From CAYWVO01 sp964461835 (GTDB lineage Bacteria; Zixibacteria; MSB-5A5; WJJR01; JAJRUJ01), in NCBI GenBank assembly GCA_964461835.1, contig CAYWVO010000003.1, positions 1 to 64,000 on the forward strand: DNA of 64,000 bases, in the 5' to 3' direction. Shown here one piece after another: positions 7,089-16,215 of this stretch. The translations under genes were made by a program, and so were the position numbers. How positions within the stretch are numbered: the stretch's first letter is position 1; each line of letters begins with the position of its first letter. The notes under the pieces were generated by a model that worked only from the letters and a program-made list of their open reading frames with translations, was not told the origin of the DNA and did not search any database.

Positions 7089-8627
7089 ATGTACGAACTG
7101 TTTAAGCGTGCCGTTGATACTGTCAAGCGGATGCCACCAAACCTCCGCTTTTTACTTGTTGTCTCTACCATCCTGATCGTGGCCGGGACGATACTGATTT
7201 ATACCTGGGCCCGGCACATGACTTACGGTGTCCTGTATTCGGGACTGCCGCCGGATGATGTCGGTGCGGTCGTCGATGAACTGGAAAAGATGGACGTGTC
7301 ATACCGGTTATCCGGTGGTGGATCAACCGTCATGGTGGAGGAGAGCCGGGTTGGAGAGGTCCGAGTGCGCCTGGCCTCAGCAGGACTGCCCTCAGGGGGC
7401 AGCGTCGGCTATGAGATTTTTGATAAATCGAATCTGGGAATGACCGATTTTCTGCAAAAATTGAATTATCGCCGCGCCCTGGAAGGTGAACTCATGCGGA
7501 CGATTGCCGGCCTTTCCGAAGTCGCCGCAGCGCGTGTGCATATCGTCATGCCCGAACAAAAAATCTTTATTGAGGATGAGACACCGCCTACTGCGTCCGT
7601 GGTCGTAAAACTGCGCGCCGGCGCCGCGCTCAACAAGAGTAATGTGCGGGGTATTCAGCAGTTAGTTGCTTCCGGGGTGGAGGGTCTTTCGGCGGAAAAT
7701 GTAACCTTATTGGATTATACCGGGTCGTTGTTGTCTGAACCGCCGGGTAATGACCCCGCCCTCGCACTCACCGGTCGTCAGCTTGATTTGCAAAAAGGCG
7801 TCGAATCATATTTGCAGGCCAAGGCGCAGTCGTTGCTGGACGGGGTGATCGGTCCCAATCGATCGATAGTCCGCGTGAATGCCCAGCTCAATTTTGAAAA
7901 AGTCGAACGGACGATCGAGGAGTACGATCCGGATAACCTGGCGATTGTTTCGCAGGAAAAGACGGAGGAGTCGACGACCGATAACTCCAACACCGCCGAG
8001 GGGGGGTCGGCCGGCAGTGAGATTCGCAAAGACAATTCCATCGTCAATTATGAAGTCAATAAGACCGTCGAGCATATTGTTGAAGAAACCGGGAATATTG
8101 AGAAGTTGAGCGTTTCGGTTATTGTCGACGGCAAGTATGAAATCGACGAAACCACCGGCGAATCAGTCTACTCCACCCGGTCGCCGGAGGAGATCAGCCA
8201 ACTCTCGACCGCAGTCAAGAACGCCGTCGGCGTGGACGATCAGCGGCAGGACAGCTTCGAAATGGTCAGTGTCCAGTTCGACCGTCAGTATTTCCAGGAA
8301 GAACGAGAACAATTGGACCAGCTGGAACAGCGGCAATTTCTGATGGATGTCGGAATCAAGGCGCTGCAAATTTTCGGTATCATCATTGGTTTGCTGATTC
8401 TGCGTCGCTACTGGCGAAAACTGGTCAAGACCATCAAAGACTGGGTGCCGCCGGCGCCCCAACAGCCGACCCCGGCCCGCAGCCAACCCACCGCCGGGGA
8501 AGAACAACCAACCGAAGCGCTGGAACAAGAGCAGCGCAAAGCCCGGCTGACCGATCAAATGACCAACGTTGCCAAGGAAAAGCCCGATGAAATCGCGAAA
8601 GTCATCCGGACGATGATGATTGAGTAG
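7089..8627 (+). CDS. fliF: Flagellar MS-ring protein FliF
   Basis: 512 residues. Forms the inner-membrane MS ring on which rotor and export gate assemble. Transmembrane helices lie at about 20-40 and 420-440. Ring-building motifs occur between them (YGVLYSGLPPDDVGAVVDELEKM; LNYRRALEGELMRTIAGLSEVAAARVHIVMPE). The C-terminal cytoplasmic tail that binds FliG ends VAKEKPDEIAKVIRTMMIE. A proline- and glutamine-rich linker follows the second membrane helix. Length is normal for the family. Confidence 0.97.
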   Translation: MYELFKRAVDTVKRMPPNLRFLLVVSTILIVAGTILIYTWARHMTYGVLYSGLPPDDVGAVVDELEKMDVSYRLSGGGSTVMVEESRVGEVRVRLASAGLPSGGSVGYEIFDKSNLGMTDFLQKLNYRRALEGELMRTIAGLSEVAAARVHIVMPEQKIFIEDETPPTASVVVKLRAGAALNKSNVRGIQQLVASGVEGLSAENVTLLDYTGSLLSEPPGNDPALALTGRQLDLQKGVESYLQAKAQSLLDGVIGPNRSIVRVNAQLNFEKVERTIEEYDPDNLAIVSQEKTEESTTDNSNTAEGGSAGSEIRKDNSIVNYEVNKTVEHIVEETGNIEKLSVSVIVDGKYEIDETTGESVYSTRSPEEISQLSTAVKNAVGVDDQRQDSFEMVSVQFDRQYFQEEREQLDQLEQRQFLMDVGIKALQIFGIIIGLLILRRYWRKLVKTIKDWVPPAPQQPTPARSQPTAGEEQPTEALEQEQRKARLTDQMTNVAKEKPDEIAKVIRTMMIE

Positions 8628-8658
8628 TTGCCTGTGATACTCAGGCGAGGTACTGAGG

Positions 8659-9669
8659 GTGGATGTAAATAATCTGACACCGCTGGAGAAAGCCGCTGTC
8701 GCGCTGGTTGTATTCGGGACCGAAGTCTCCTCGCAGGTTTTCAAGAATCTCAACGAAACGGAAATCGAGAAGCTGACCGTTGAGATCGCCAACCTGAAGG
8801 ATATTCCGCCGGATGTCGAAGAGGCGGTGATCAAAGAGTGCCATACGATCTTTATGGCACGAGAATACGTGGCGCAGGGCGGTGTCGATTATGCACGTGA
8901 GATTTTGCAGTCGGCCTTAGGGGCGGGTAAAGCCGGGGAGATCCTCAACCGTCTCGAAGGATCATTACATAAGTCGGGATTCACGCTGCTGCGAACGATC
9001 GACCCCAAACAGCTCGTGACCTTTGTCCAAAATGAACACCCCCAGACAATTGCGGTCCTGCTGACTCAGATTAATTCGCAAAATGCCGCCGCCGTGCTTT
9101 CGGAATTGCCGCCGGAATTACAGGCAGAGGTCACCTTGCGCATCGCCATGATGGAAAAAATCTCGCCGGATGTTCTCAACCAAATGGAGAACGAACTGGA
9201 ACACCAATTTGAGGGCGCCAGTTCGCGGAGTTTGTCCATCTGGGGCGGCACAAAAGTGGTGGCCGATATTCTCAACTTAATCGAGACCTCCGCTGAGAAG
9301 CACATCATGCAGTCGATGGAATCCGAAGACCCCGACCTGGCGGCGGAAATTAAAAATATGATGTTTGTTTTTGAAGATATCACCCTGCTGGATGATCGTT
9401 CGGTCCAACGCCTCCTCAAAGAAGTTGAGACCAAGGATCTGGCAGTGTCACTCAAAGCCGCCTCGGAAGAGATAAAACGCAAAATTTTCAACAACGTCTC
9501 CGAGCGTGTGACGGCGATGATCAAAGAGGAAATGGAATTTTTGGGCCCGATGCGCCTTTCCGACGTTGAAGCCGCACAACAAAAAATTGTCGAATCGATT
9601 CGTCGCCTCGAAGAAGATGGGCAGATCGTCATCAGTGGCCGGGGAGGCAAAGATGAGATCATCGTCTAA
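8659..9669 (+). CDS. fliG: Flagellar motor switch protein FliG
   Basis: A 336-residue rotor protein that binds FliF, FliM and the MotA loop and generates torque. N-, middle and C-terminal domains are all visible. The middle domain has EHPQTIAVLLTQINSQNAAAVLSELP; the C-terminal torque domain ends FLGPMRLSDVEAAQQKIVESIRRLEEDGQIVI. GTG 8659 is the in-frame start, after a GCGAGG about 8 bases upstream. The 3' end overlaps fliH by 17 bases. Confidence 0.97.
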   Translation: MDVNNLTPLEKAAVALVVFGTEVSSQVFKNLNETEIEKLTVEIANLKDIPPDVEEAVIKECHTIFMAREYVAQGGVDYAREILQSALGAGKAGEILNRLEGSLHKSGFTLLRTIDPKQLVTFVQNEHPQTIAVLLTQINSQNAAAVLSELPPELQAEVTLRIAMMEKISPDVLNQMENELEHQFEGASSRSLSIWGGTKVVADILNLIETSAEKHIMQSMESEDPDLAAEIKNMMFVFEDITLLDDRSVQRLLKEVETKDLAVSLKAASEEIKRKIFNNVSERVTAMIKEEMEFLGPMRLSDVEAAQQKIVESIRRLEEDGQIVISGRGGKDEIIV

Positions 9670-10357
9670 GTCGGTCCTCCCCACGGCGCGTCTTTCCGAA
9701 CGAAGATATAAACTGGGTGTTCCGCGGGGGGGGAACCCCGAGGATTTTGCCGACCCGGACGTCCGCTTGAAGCGGATGGAAGAACAGTGTAACGCTCGAC
9801 TGGCTGAACAACAACAACGACACCTCACCGAACGGGAAGAGGCATTTCTGCAGGGCCGTCGCGAGGGTATCCGGGAGGCGGAGCGATCGGCACAGGTGCG
9901 CATTCAGCAGGAGCAAGGCCGTTGGCTCGAACTGTGTCAGCAGTTGCTTGCTGCCCGCGAGGAAGTTGTGCGTGTCTCGGAACGGCAATTGGTGGAACTC
10001 ACACTGGCCGCGGTTGAGGCGGTTGCCATGGAGCGGCCGGGCGGGAGCGAGACCATTGCCGCTACATTACGCGAGGCCTTCCAATTGCTGCGGGCGAACG
10101 ACCGCATCACTATTGTGTGTAGTCCAGATGATTTCCTGGCAATCCAACACGTGCTTAAGGAAGATGCCGATACGCTCGGTGAATTAACCGCCGTACGCGT
10201 GCGGGAAGATTCGGCCATTCGTCCCGGCGGTTGCTTGGTCGAAACGGAATGGGGGTCAATCGACGCCCGAATCGAAAAGCGGTTAAGTGTGCTGAAACAA
10301 CTACTCCGTGCGGAAATGCCGACGGATGAATCGACGCCTCATGCTGAAGGACGGTAA
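9653..10357 (+). CDS. fliH: Flagellar assembly protein FliH
   Basis: About 234 residues. Regulator of the FliI ATPase: the N-terminal coiled coil (about 45-130, QQRHLTEREEAFLQGRREGIREAERSAQ) carries GxxxG-like spacing, and the C-terminal domain resembles a V-ATPase peripheral stalk (VRVREDSAIRPGGCLVETEWGSIDARIEKRLSVLKQLL). ATG 9653 was chosen for the GGGGAGG 5 bases before it and because this places it in the 3' end of fliG, as for other genes in the operon. Two bases separate it from fliI. Confidence 0.9.
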   Translation: MRSSSKSVLPTARLSERRYKLGVPRGGNPEDFADPDVRLKRMEEQCNARLAEQQQRHLTEREEAFLQGRREGIREAERSAQVRIQQEQGRWLELCQQLLAAREEVVRVSERQLVELTLAAVEAVAMERPGGSETIAATLREAFQLLRANDRITIVCSPDDFLAIQHVLKEDADTLGELTAVRVREDSAIRPGGCLVETEWGSIDARIEKRLSVLKQLLRAEMPTDESTPHAEGR

Positions 10358-10359
10358 GT

Positions 10360-11790
10360 ATGCCGGTCCCCACACCAGATTATTCACGCTATATTAAAAG
10401 TCTTTATGCAAATTCACTGATTCGATTGGCCGGCCGGGTGATCGAAGTAGTCGGCTTGACTATTGAAGCGGATGGCCCCGCAGTCAATATCGGTGATACC
10501 TGTCGGATTGAATCACTCGACGGGCGGACCACATTGCTGGCGGAGGCGGTCGGCATCCGCAATGGGCGGCTCATTCTTATGCCGTTTCGCGATACCAGTG
10601 GGATCGGTCCCGGCTGTATCGTGACCGCGACCGGCGGTCGCTTTGCGATCGGGGCCGGAACGGCACTCTTAGGCCGCGTGATTAACGCCCTGGGAGAGCC
10701 GATTGATGATAAAGGTGATTTGGGACCATTAAGTCCCTGGACAGTTGATGCCGAACCCCCGCCGCCGATGAGCCGTCCTCGCATCGCCGAACGATTGACT
10801 ACCGGTATTCGTGCCGTCGATACAATGCTCACCCTGGGGTGTGGTCAGCGGATTGGGATTTTCTCGGGGTCCGGTGTTGGCAAGAGCACCCTTCTGGGAA
10901 TGATAGCCCGCAACTCCGACGCCGATGTGAATGTCATTGGGTTGATCGGCGAACGCGGCAAAGAAGTTCGAGATTTCCTCGAACGGGATTTGGGAGAAGA
11001 GGCGTTGTCCCGCTCAGTCATGGTCGTGTCTACGTCGGATCGTCCCTCACTAGAACGTCTGAAAGGCGCCTTCGTGGCCACGGCGATAGCGGAGTATTTT
11101 CGTGATCGGGGCAAGAATGTGATGCTGTTGCTGGATTCAATCACCCGTCTCGCCATGGCTCAACGGGAGGTGGGGCTGACCGCCGGCGAACCGCCAACCA
11201 CCCGTGGATACCCGCCGTCGGTCTTTGCCATGATGCCGCGATTGCTGGAGCGAGCCGGACGTTCCCGGCAGGGAAGTATTACTGGTGTATATACGGTGTT
11301 GGTGGAAGGGGACGATTTCACCGAACCGGTCGCCGATACCGTGCGCTCTATTCTGGACGGCCATATTGTGCTCTCCCGCAAATTGGCGGCACAGAATCAA
11401 TATCCCGCGATCGACGTCTTGGAATCAATCTCTCGGGTTGCACCCGAGATCACGCCACCGGACCTGATTCAGTTGACGAATCGATTCAAAGATATTTTGG
11501 CCACGTACCGTGATGCGGAAGATTTGGTCAATATTGGCGCCTACAAACCGGGTGCGTCGCCCGAGATCGACTTTGCGTTGAAGAAAATCAAGGCGATGAA
11601 ACAATTTTTGCGGCAGGGGATCTTTGAAACAGCGGATCCCAATCATAGCTGGCAGCAACTACAGGAAATCGTTAAAGATGAAAACATTCCAGTTCCGTCT
11701 GGAGAAGGTACGGCAGATCAGGGAAACGCAACGACGCCAGTCGCAAGCACGCCTCCTGCAAACCCGCCGCGCGCTGTTGGACCAGCGTAG
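10360..11790 (+). CDS. fliI: Flagellum-specific ATPase FliI
   Basis: A 476-residue ATPase of the export apparatus. The Walker A sequence GSGVGKST lies at about residue 170, Walker B in NVMLLLDSITRLAMAQREVGL, with GDDFTEPVADTVRSILDGHIVLSR further on, as in the F1-beta/FliI family. The core is complete by FLRQGIFETADPNHSWQQLQEIV. The last 37 residues or so are a low-complexity tail (TPVASTPPANPPRAVGPA) translated over the start of fliJ, a 113-base overlap. That tail looks like the result of a lost stop codon. Confidence 0.96.
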   Translation: MPVPTPDYSRYIKSLYANSLIRLAGRVIEVVGLTIEADGPAVNIGDTCRIESLDGRTTLLAEAVGIRNGRLILMPFRDTSGIGPGCIVTATGGRFAIGAGTALLGRVINALGEPIDDKGDLGPLSPWTVDAEPPPPMSRPRIAERLTTGIRAVDTMLTLGCGQRIGIFSGSGVGKSTLLGMIARNSDADVNVIGLIGERGKEVRDFLERDLGEEALSRSVMVVSTSDRPSLERLKGAFVATAIAEYFRDRGKNVMLLLDSITRLAMAQREVGLTAGEPPTTRGYPPSVFAMMPRLLERAGRSRQGSITGVYTVLVEGDDFTEPVADTVRSILDGHIVLSRKLAAQNQYPAIDVLESISRVAPEITPPDLIQLTNRFKDILATYRDAEDLVNIGAYKPGASPEIDFALKKIKAMKQFLRQGIFETADPNHSWQQLQEIVKDENIPVPSGEGTADQGNATTPVASTPPANPPRAVGPA

Positions 11791-12151
11791 GCGGTTAGCG
11801 TACTTACATGAACGCGAACGGCAAGCCGAGATCAGCTATGCCGCCGCCGCCCAAGGAGTGACCTCCGTTACCGATATACACAACGGCAACGCCTATGTAG
11901 CTGTTACCAGAGAACATGTCTCCAAACAGCAGGGTGAAGTGAACAGGGCAGAAACTGATGTTGATACGGCCCGGGATGATTTGTTGGAACGCACCAAAGA
12001 GAAGCGCGTCCTCGATCACCTGCGCGATCGGCGTAAAGCTGAGTATACCGTCTTAGCCCGGCGCGAAAAGCAAAAACACATCGATGAACTTGCCAGCCGC
12101 CAGCGGCACAGCCGCGTGCGGTCCCAAACGGAAAATCGTTCCGGCTACTAG
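11678..12151 (+). CDS. fliJ: Flagellar export protein FliJ
   Basis: A 157-residue coiled-coil stalk protein of the FliH-FliI-FliJ complex that links the ATPase to FlhA. It begins MKTFQFRLEKVRQIRETQRRQSQARLLQ, the typical FliJ N-terminus, and is charged and helical throughout. The start lies 113 bases inside fliI. A 180-base gap to the next gene holds only a small ACTAAT/ATTAGT hairpin near 12210 and no clear promoter. Confidence 0.88.
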   Translation: MKTFQFRLEKVRQIRETQRRQSQARLLQTRRALLDQRRRLAYLHERERQAEISYAAAAQGVTSVTDIHNGNAYVAVTREHVSKQQGEVNRAETDVDTARDDLLERTKEKRVLDHLRDRRKAEYTVLARREKQKHIDELASRQRHSRVRSQTENRSGY

Positions 12152-12331
12152 GGAAAACTTCTCTGCAATCATAATATCACATTCATCCACCCGATCTGAT
12201 CCACCGCTCACTAATCGATTCATTAGTATGCAGTTGAACGAAACTTCGGACTCCTGACCGCGCCCAGGCATGCGCCTTGCTCAACGAACGGCGGGGGAAA
12301 GTGCAGCCTCTGCTGATAAGGATTTGGCACA

Positions 12332-13036
12332 ATGGCCAAGAAAAAGACCGAAGAAGAACAACAAGTCGAATCGACCGAAGCACTCGATCCGACAACCGCC
12401 GACGAGGAATCGGGCGACGAACCGAAGAAAAGCTCCGGGCCGACACCCATCGCGCTTGCGGTCAGCGGCATCGTTGCGTTCGTGGTGTTTCTAGGGGTTT
12501 TCAGTTTTATGCTGGGTGTTTTTGATAAGGATAAAGCGCCCGAAAATCTGTCAGGTACCGCACATACGGACGCCGCCGATTCCACTTCTGACCAGCACGC
12601 AACGCAAACCGATGGTCACGGTGGCGATGCATATACACCCTATCAACCCGATACGCAGGTCTCATTCACTTTTGCCGATGCCGAACCGGACACGCTGGAA
12701 GAAATCACCTGGATCGAAGAAGAGAAAAAGAAAATCAAAGAAGCACAGCTTGAATTGGCGGTTGACCGCCGTGAACTGGAGTCACTGAAACGACAGGTGG
12801 AGAGTCTGCTGGCGCGTAAGCGACAGATTGAGACCGAGCGCATTGCCTACCTGGCCAAGCTCTTTGACAATATGAGAGAGGAAGAAGTGGGAAAGCTCAT
12901 GGAACAATTGGATGACGACACCATTGTCTCGGTTCTCCCACGAATGAAAGCAGCCTCGGCATCACGGGTGCTGGCCATGTTGCCGCCAAAACGGGCGGCC
13001 CGCATCACGACCATGCTTCTGGGATTGGGGCAATAA
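12332..13036 (+). CDS. MotE-like / MgtE intracellular-N domain protein
   Basis: 234 residues. A charged cytoplasmic N-terminus, one transmembrane helix (about 42-65, PIALAVSGIVAFVVFLGVFSFML), an acidic spacer, a coiled coil (about 125-175) and a C-terminal MgtE_N-like domain (LFDNMREEEVGKLMEQLDDDTIVSVLPRMKAASASRVLAMLPPKRAARI). Proteins of this layout next to fliJ/fliK are described as MotE/YlxF, a stabiliser of stator proteins in some bacteria. Function here is by analogy. Four bases separate it from fliK. Confidence 0.75.
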   Translation: MAKKKTEEEQQVESTEALDPTTADEESGDEPKKSSGPTPIALAVSGIVAFVVFLGVFSFMLGVFDKDKAPENLSGTAHTDAADSTSDQHATQTDGHGGDAYTPYQPDTQVSFTFADAEPDTLEEITWIEEEKKKIKEAQLELAVDRRELESLKRQVESLLARKRQIETERIAYLAKLFDNMREEEVGKLMEQLDDDTIVSVLPRMKAASASRVLAMLPPKRAARITTMLLGLGQ

Positions 13037-13040
13037 GAAG

Positions 13041-14954
13041 ATGAATTTCGCGAATGTGACCATACCGCCGAATGGCGTTTTTAACTTCGGTGTGTTGCCG
13101 TCTGCAACACCTGTTGGCGCTGGTGAGCCATCTATCGATTTTAGCCAATGGTTTCTGCAATTATTGGCTGGCGATTCCGATGCGATGGCAGAGTTGCCGC
13201 CGCAGGGAGTCGAGGTCCCAGCGGTAGTTGCTGCCGATCTGGCCGCGAATCAGGAAATCATGCCCGAAAAGCAACTGCCTGCTAATTCAAACCAGCCACT
13301 GGTGTCGCTCGGCGAGGCCCATTCGAATGTCGAGCAGGTTTTGCCGAAACCCGTGGCGCATGACCAATCCTCCTTTGATTTAAATACCAAAACGCTGGCG
13401 TTGCTGGCGACTTTACCGGGAACGAAATCGACCGCGAATTCTGAAACGGCTGCAAAACCATCACTACCGGTCGAACAGAGCGCTCATTTCGAGAACGTGC
13501 CGGCATCGCCGCCAGGGAAACCGATCCCCGAACCGTTAGCGGAACTGGGACGTTCCAATCAAGTCCCGCTCCCCCAAACGCCAATCACTGACATTGATCA
13601 CCCTGTTAATAACAAAACCACTCTTGCATTGAGGCAAGAAACACCACAAAGAACTCCCGTTATTCCACCAACGGAGGCAGAGGGACTCACGGCGGATGGA
13701 ACCGCGGAAACCACCGGCCTCAGGGAAGAGGCCGCCCGTTCCACTCGCCCGCAGGCTGCCGAAACGGTGCCGAACCAACCAACGCCAATGCACCAGTTTG
13801 TTGCAAGGCCTTCGGTGGCCGAAAAGGTGAGGACATTTATGGAAGCAGAACAGGAGAGTACTTCCCCGGCAGCGGCTCAAACGAGTTCCCAGCAATCGGG
13901 TAAAGTGATCTCTTCTAAGGCATTCACGAGGCAAGAAGCACCGACAAACCAACAACCAGCCGAGCTCGTCAACCTGCCGCGCAATAAGCCAGTGACCGTG
14001 GAAACTACCCCGGTCCCAGAGCGAGCCGCGGTCACAGAGGCTCAGCACACTACTGGTCCGATGGCTCGCGGGAATGAATCCCCGCCCCCGGTATTGCGGG
14101 CCCCGAGTCTGACCGTTGAAAAATTGGTGGTGGGTTCCTCGCCCACCACGACCGTGCAACAAGCGGCAAAGTCGGTGAGCAAAGAAACCATGCGCAAAAC
14201 AGAGGCTGCACGCCCTCACGTGACCAGACCGATTATCTCAGAGGCGAAAAAGACTGAGACTCCCACCCCTGACCAAACTCGGGTAGACACGAAGGTGACC
14301 CAACCACAAAACACAAATACGCAACCGAAACCGGCTTTCACTCCGGTCATGAACGAATCCGCGCCTAAACCTAATCCGATTGATGTTCGGCCGGCCGAAA
14401 AGGCGATAAAATCACCTGAAGTAGCCACAACGAAGGAAACACCGGTTCAGGTGACACAGACTGCCGAAGTGAAACAGTCCACGCTGCCAACAGAGAAACC
14501 GGCGGAAGCCGGGCGCGTGCAGTTTGTCATCGAAAATGATATCCCCTCGCCACCCCTTAAAGAGCGCGCGGTTCTGCAAATTCGCCTGGTACCGGATTCT
14601 CTGGGGCCGATGAAGATGCACTTGCAGACGGTGGACAATCAGCTGACCGCACGAGTAGTGGTGCAAAGTGATGCAGCACGGGTGATGGTGGAGAATAACT
14701 TTGGTGATCTACAGCGCTCGCTGGCGGACGCCGGGCTGGTTATCGAAAAATTTGAGATTGCCGTAGCGCAGGCCGCGGAACATATGCGTCCGGACCCGGA
14801 CGCCAATCCACATCGCCGTCGCGCGCAGTATAGATTCAAGACAAATCGTCGGTACAAAGCAATTGCCGGGATCGAGACCGGCAATCAATCGGTCAGTCAC
14901 GCTGCGCAGATGCCTGCCGCGTTCAGCGCGGGCAGTCTCAATCTCGTGGCCTGA
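13041..14954 (+). CDS. fliK: Flagellar hook-length control protein FliK
   Basis: 637 residues. A long, proline/threonine/glutamine-rich, probably disordered N-terminal ruler region (about 1-490) precedes the Flg_hook C-terminal domain (LQIRLVPDSLGPMKMHLQTVDNQLTARVVVQSDAARVMVENNFGDLQRSLADAGL). That domain switches FlhB specificity when the hook reaches length. The ruler is longer than the about 405 residues of Salmonella FliK, in keeping with a large hook protein. A basic tail follows the core domain. Confidence 0.93.
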   Translation: MNFANVTIPPNGVFNFGVLPSATPVGAGEPSIDFSQWFLQLLAGDSDAMAELPPQGVEVPAVVAADLAANQEIMPEKQLPANSNQPLVSLGEAHSNVEQVLPKPVAHDQSSFDLNTKTLALLATLPGTKSTANSETAAKPSLPVEQSAHFENVPASPPGKPIPEPLAELGRSNQVPLPQTPITDIDHPVNNKTTLALRQETPQRTPVIPPTEAEGLTADGTAETTGLREEAARSTRPQAAETVPNQPTPMHQFVARPSVAEKVRTFMEAEQESTSPAAAQTSSQQSGKVISSKAFTRQEAPTNQQPAELVNLPRNKPVTVETTPVPERAAVTEAQHTTGPMARGNESPPPVLRAPSLTVEKLVVGSSPTTTVQQAAKSVSKETMRKTEAARPHVTRPIISEAKKTETPTPDQTRVDTKVTQPQNTNTQPKPAFTPVMNESAPKPNPIDVRPAEKAIKSPEVATTKETPVQVTQTAEVKQSTLPTEKPAEAGRVQFVIENDIPSPPLKERAVLQIRLVPDSLGPMKMHLQTVDNQLTARVVVQSDAARVMVENNFGDLQRSLADAGLVIEKFEIAVAQAAEHMRPDPDANPHRRRAQYRFKTNRRYKAIAGIETGNQSVSHAAQMPAAFSAGSLNLVA

Positions 14955-14972
14955 TGATCGCAAGGAGGTGCC

Positions 14973-15722
14973 ATGGCAGACGTTCCATCAATAAACGATA
15001 TTCCCCGGTACGATCCATTTTCCGCGCAAACACGAACCGTTGATAAGGAATTGGGGCAGGATGAATTCCTTAAACTCTTTCTGGCCCGCCTGCAATACCA
15101 GGATCCCTTATCACCGTCGGAAGATGCCGAGTTCATTGCTGAACTGGCCCAGTTCTCTTCGCTGGAGCAGTTGACCAATATCAACGACACGCTGGGCTCC
15201 GGTATGGGCCTTGAGGATCAGCTGTCGCCGCTGGAAACACTGCCCGAAATCTACCAGTTGTTGAATGAGAATCGGCAGTTAGATCTGTTGCAAGGGCAGT
15301 CGCTCAACAATTTGATGGCCGCGGCACTGATTGATCGCACGGTCACCTGGCAGGCCGAACAACTCTCGCTGACGCGCCCGGACGACGTTGATATTGCCTA
15401 TCAACTCCCCGCTGAGGCCGGCTCGGTGGTGATCAATATATACTCCGATCAAGGGCAACTGCAACGGTCGATGACTGTCAATGACGTCAGCGCGGGCGCC
15501 CACGTTGAGGAATGGGACGCGAAGGACGGAAACGGCAACACCGTCGCACCCGGCAATTATCGCGTGGAAATTGTGGCGATCGACCAGAACGGCAATCAGC
15601 ACATGGTCACCCCACGATTTCAGGGCACTGTTGAGAGTGTACGCTACGTCGACGGCCAGGCTCACTTGGTAGTTAACGGTGTTGCGGTATCGGCGGACCT
15701 GGTAGAGGAAATTGCCGCATGA
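14973..15722 (+). CDS. flgD: Flagellar hook capping protein FlgD
   Basis: A 249-residue scaffold cap for hook polymerisation. The conserved N-terminal motif is LGQDEFLKLFLARLQYQDPLSPSEDAEFIAELAQFSSLEQL; the C-terminal half has the FlgD Ig-like/tudor fold with GNGNTVAPGNYRVEIVA. A strong Shine-Dalgarno, AAGGAGGTG, is 3 to 10 bases upstream of the ATG. It lies between fliK and the flg_new gene, the standard order. Confidence 0.95.
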   Translation: MADVPSINDIPRYDPFSAQTRTVDKELGQDEFLKLFLARLQYQDPLSPSEDAEFIAELAQFSSLEQLTNINDTLGSGMGLEDQLSPLETLPEIYQLLNENRQLDLLQGQSLNNLMAAALIDRTVTWQAEQLSLTRPDDVDIAYQLPAEAGSVVINIYSDQGQLQRSMTVNDVSAGAHVEEWDAKDGNGNTVAPGNYRVEIVAIDQNGNQHMVTPRFQGTVESVRYVDGQAHLVVNGVAVSADLVEEIAA

Positions 15723-15732
15723 GGTATTGCTC

Positions 15733-16215
15733 ATGAAGACGCTACCCATTGACCATATCCGACCGGCCACTGGGGCGCCTCCGGTAAGCGGGCACCATCC
15801 GGTCCGCGGTCGCCAGACGACCTTTGCCGAGGTGCTGGCTGATCGGTTGCAGAGTCGCTCGATTTCACTGTCCCAGCATGCCGCTGATCGTCTGGTGCGC
15901 CGAGGGCTATCGATCGATGATCGGGTGGCGGATCAGATTCACAAGGCATTTGATCTTGCGGAACAAAAGGGCGCAAAAAACGCCCTCTTCCTGTTGGATA
16001 ATCTGGCCGTCGTCGCTACAGTCCCGGGCCGTTCCATCATCACGGCGATGGATGCTACCTCACTGGCCGAAGGGGTGTTCACGCAGATCGACTCGGCAGT
16101 GGTACTCCATCAGGATGAATCTGGAGAATCAAATCAATCAGTAACGGATAAAGTTGAAGAAGGCCGGACCTCCACTGAGGAGGCTTTCTTCGCCAGAGGA
16201 GGTCAGTTCTCATGA
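15733..16215 (+). CDS. Flagellar operon protein of the flg_new/DUF3766 type
   Basis: A 160-residue protein with the signature of a family found almost only between flgD and flgE: FAEVLADRLQSRSISLSQHAADRLVRRGLSIDDRVADQIHKAFDLAEQKGAKNALFLLDNLAVVATVPGRSIITAMD. Biochemical role unknown; probably a hook-assembly factor. ATG 15733 was chosen over an upstream ATG that overlaps flgD, because GAGGT precedes it and the family starts here. Its stop overlaps the flgE start. Confidence 0.85.
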   Translation: MKTLPIDHIRPATGAPPVSGHHPVRGRQTTFAEVLADRLQSRSISLSQHAADRLVRRGLSIDDRVADQIHKAFDLAEQKGAKNALFLLDNLAVVATVPGRSIITAMDATSLAEGVFTQIDSAVVLHQDESGESNQSVTDKVEEGRTSTEEAFFARGGQFS

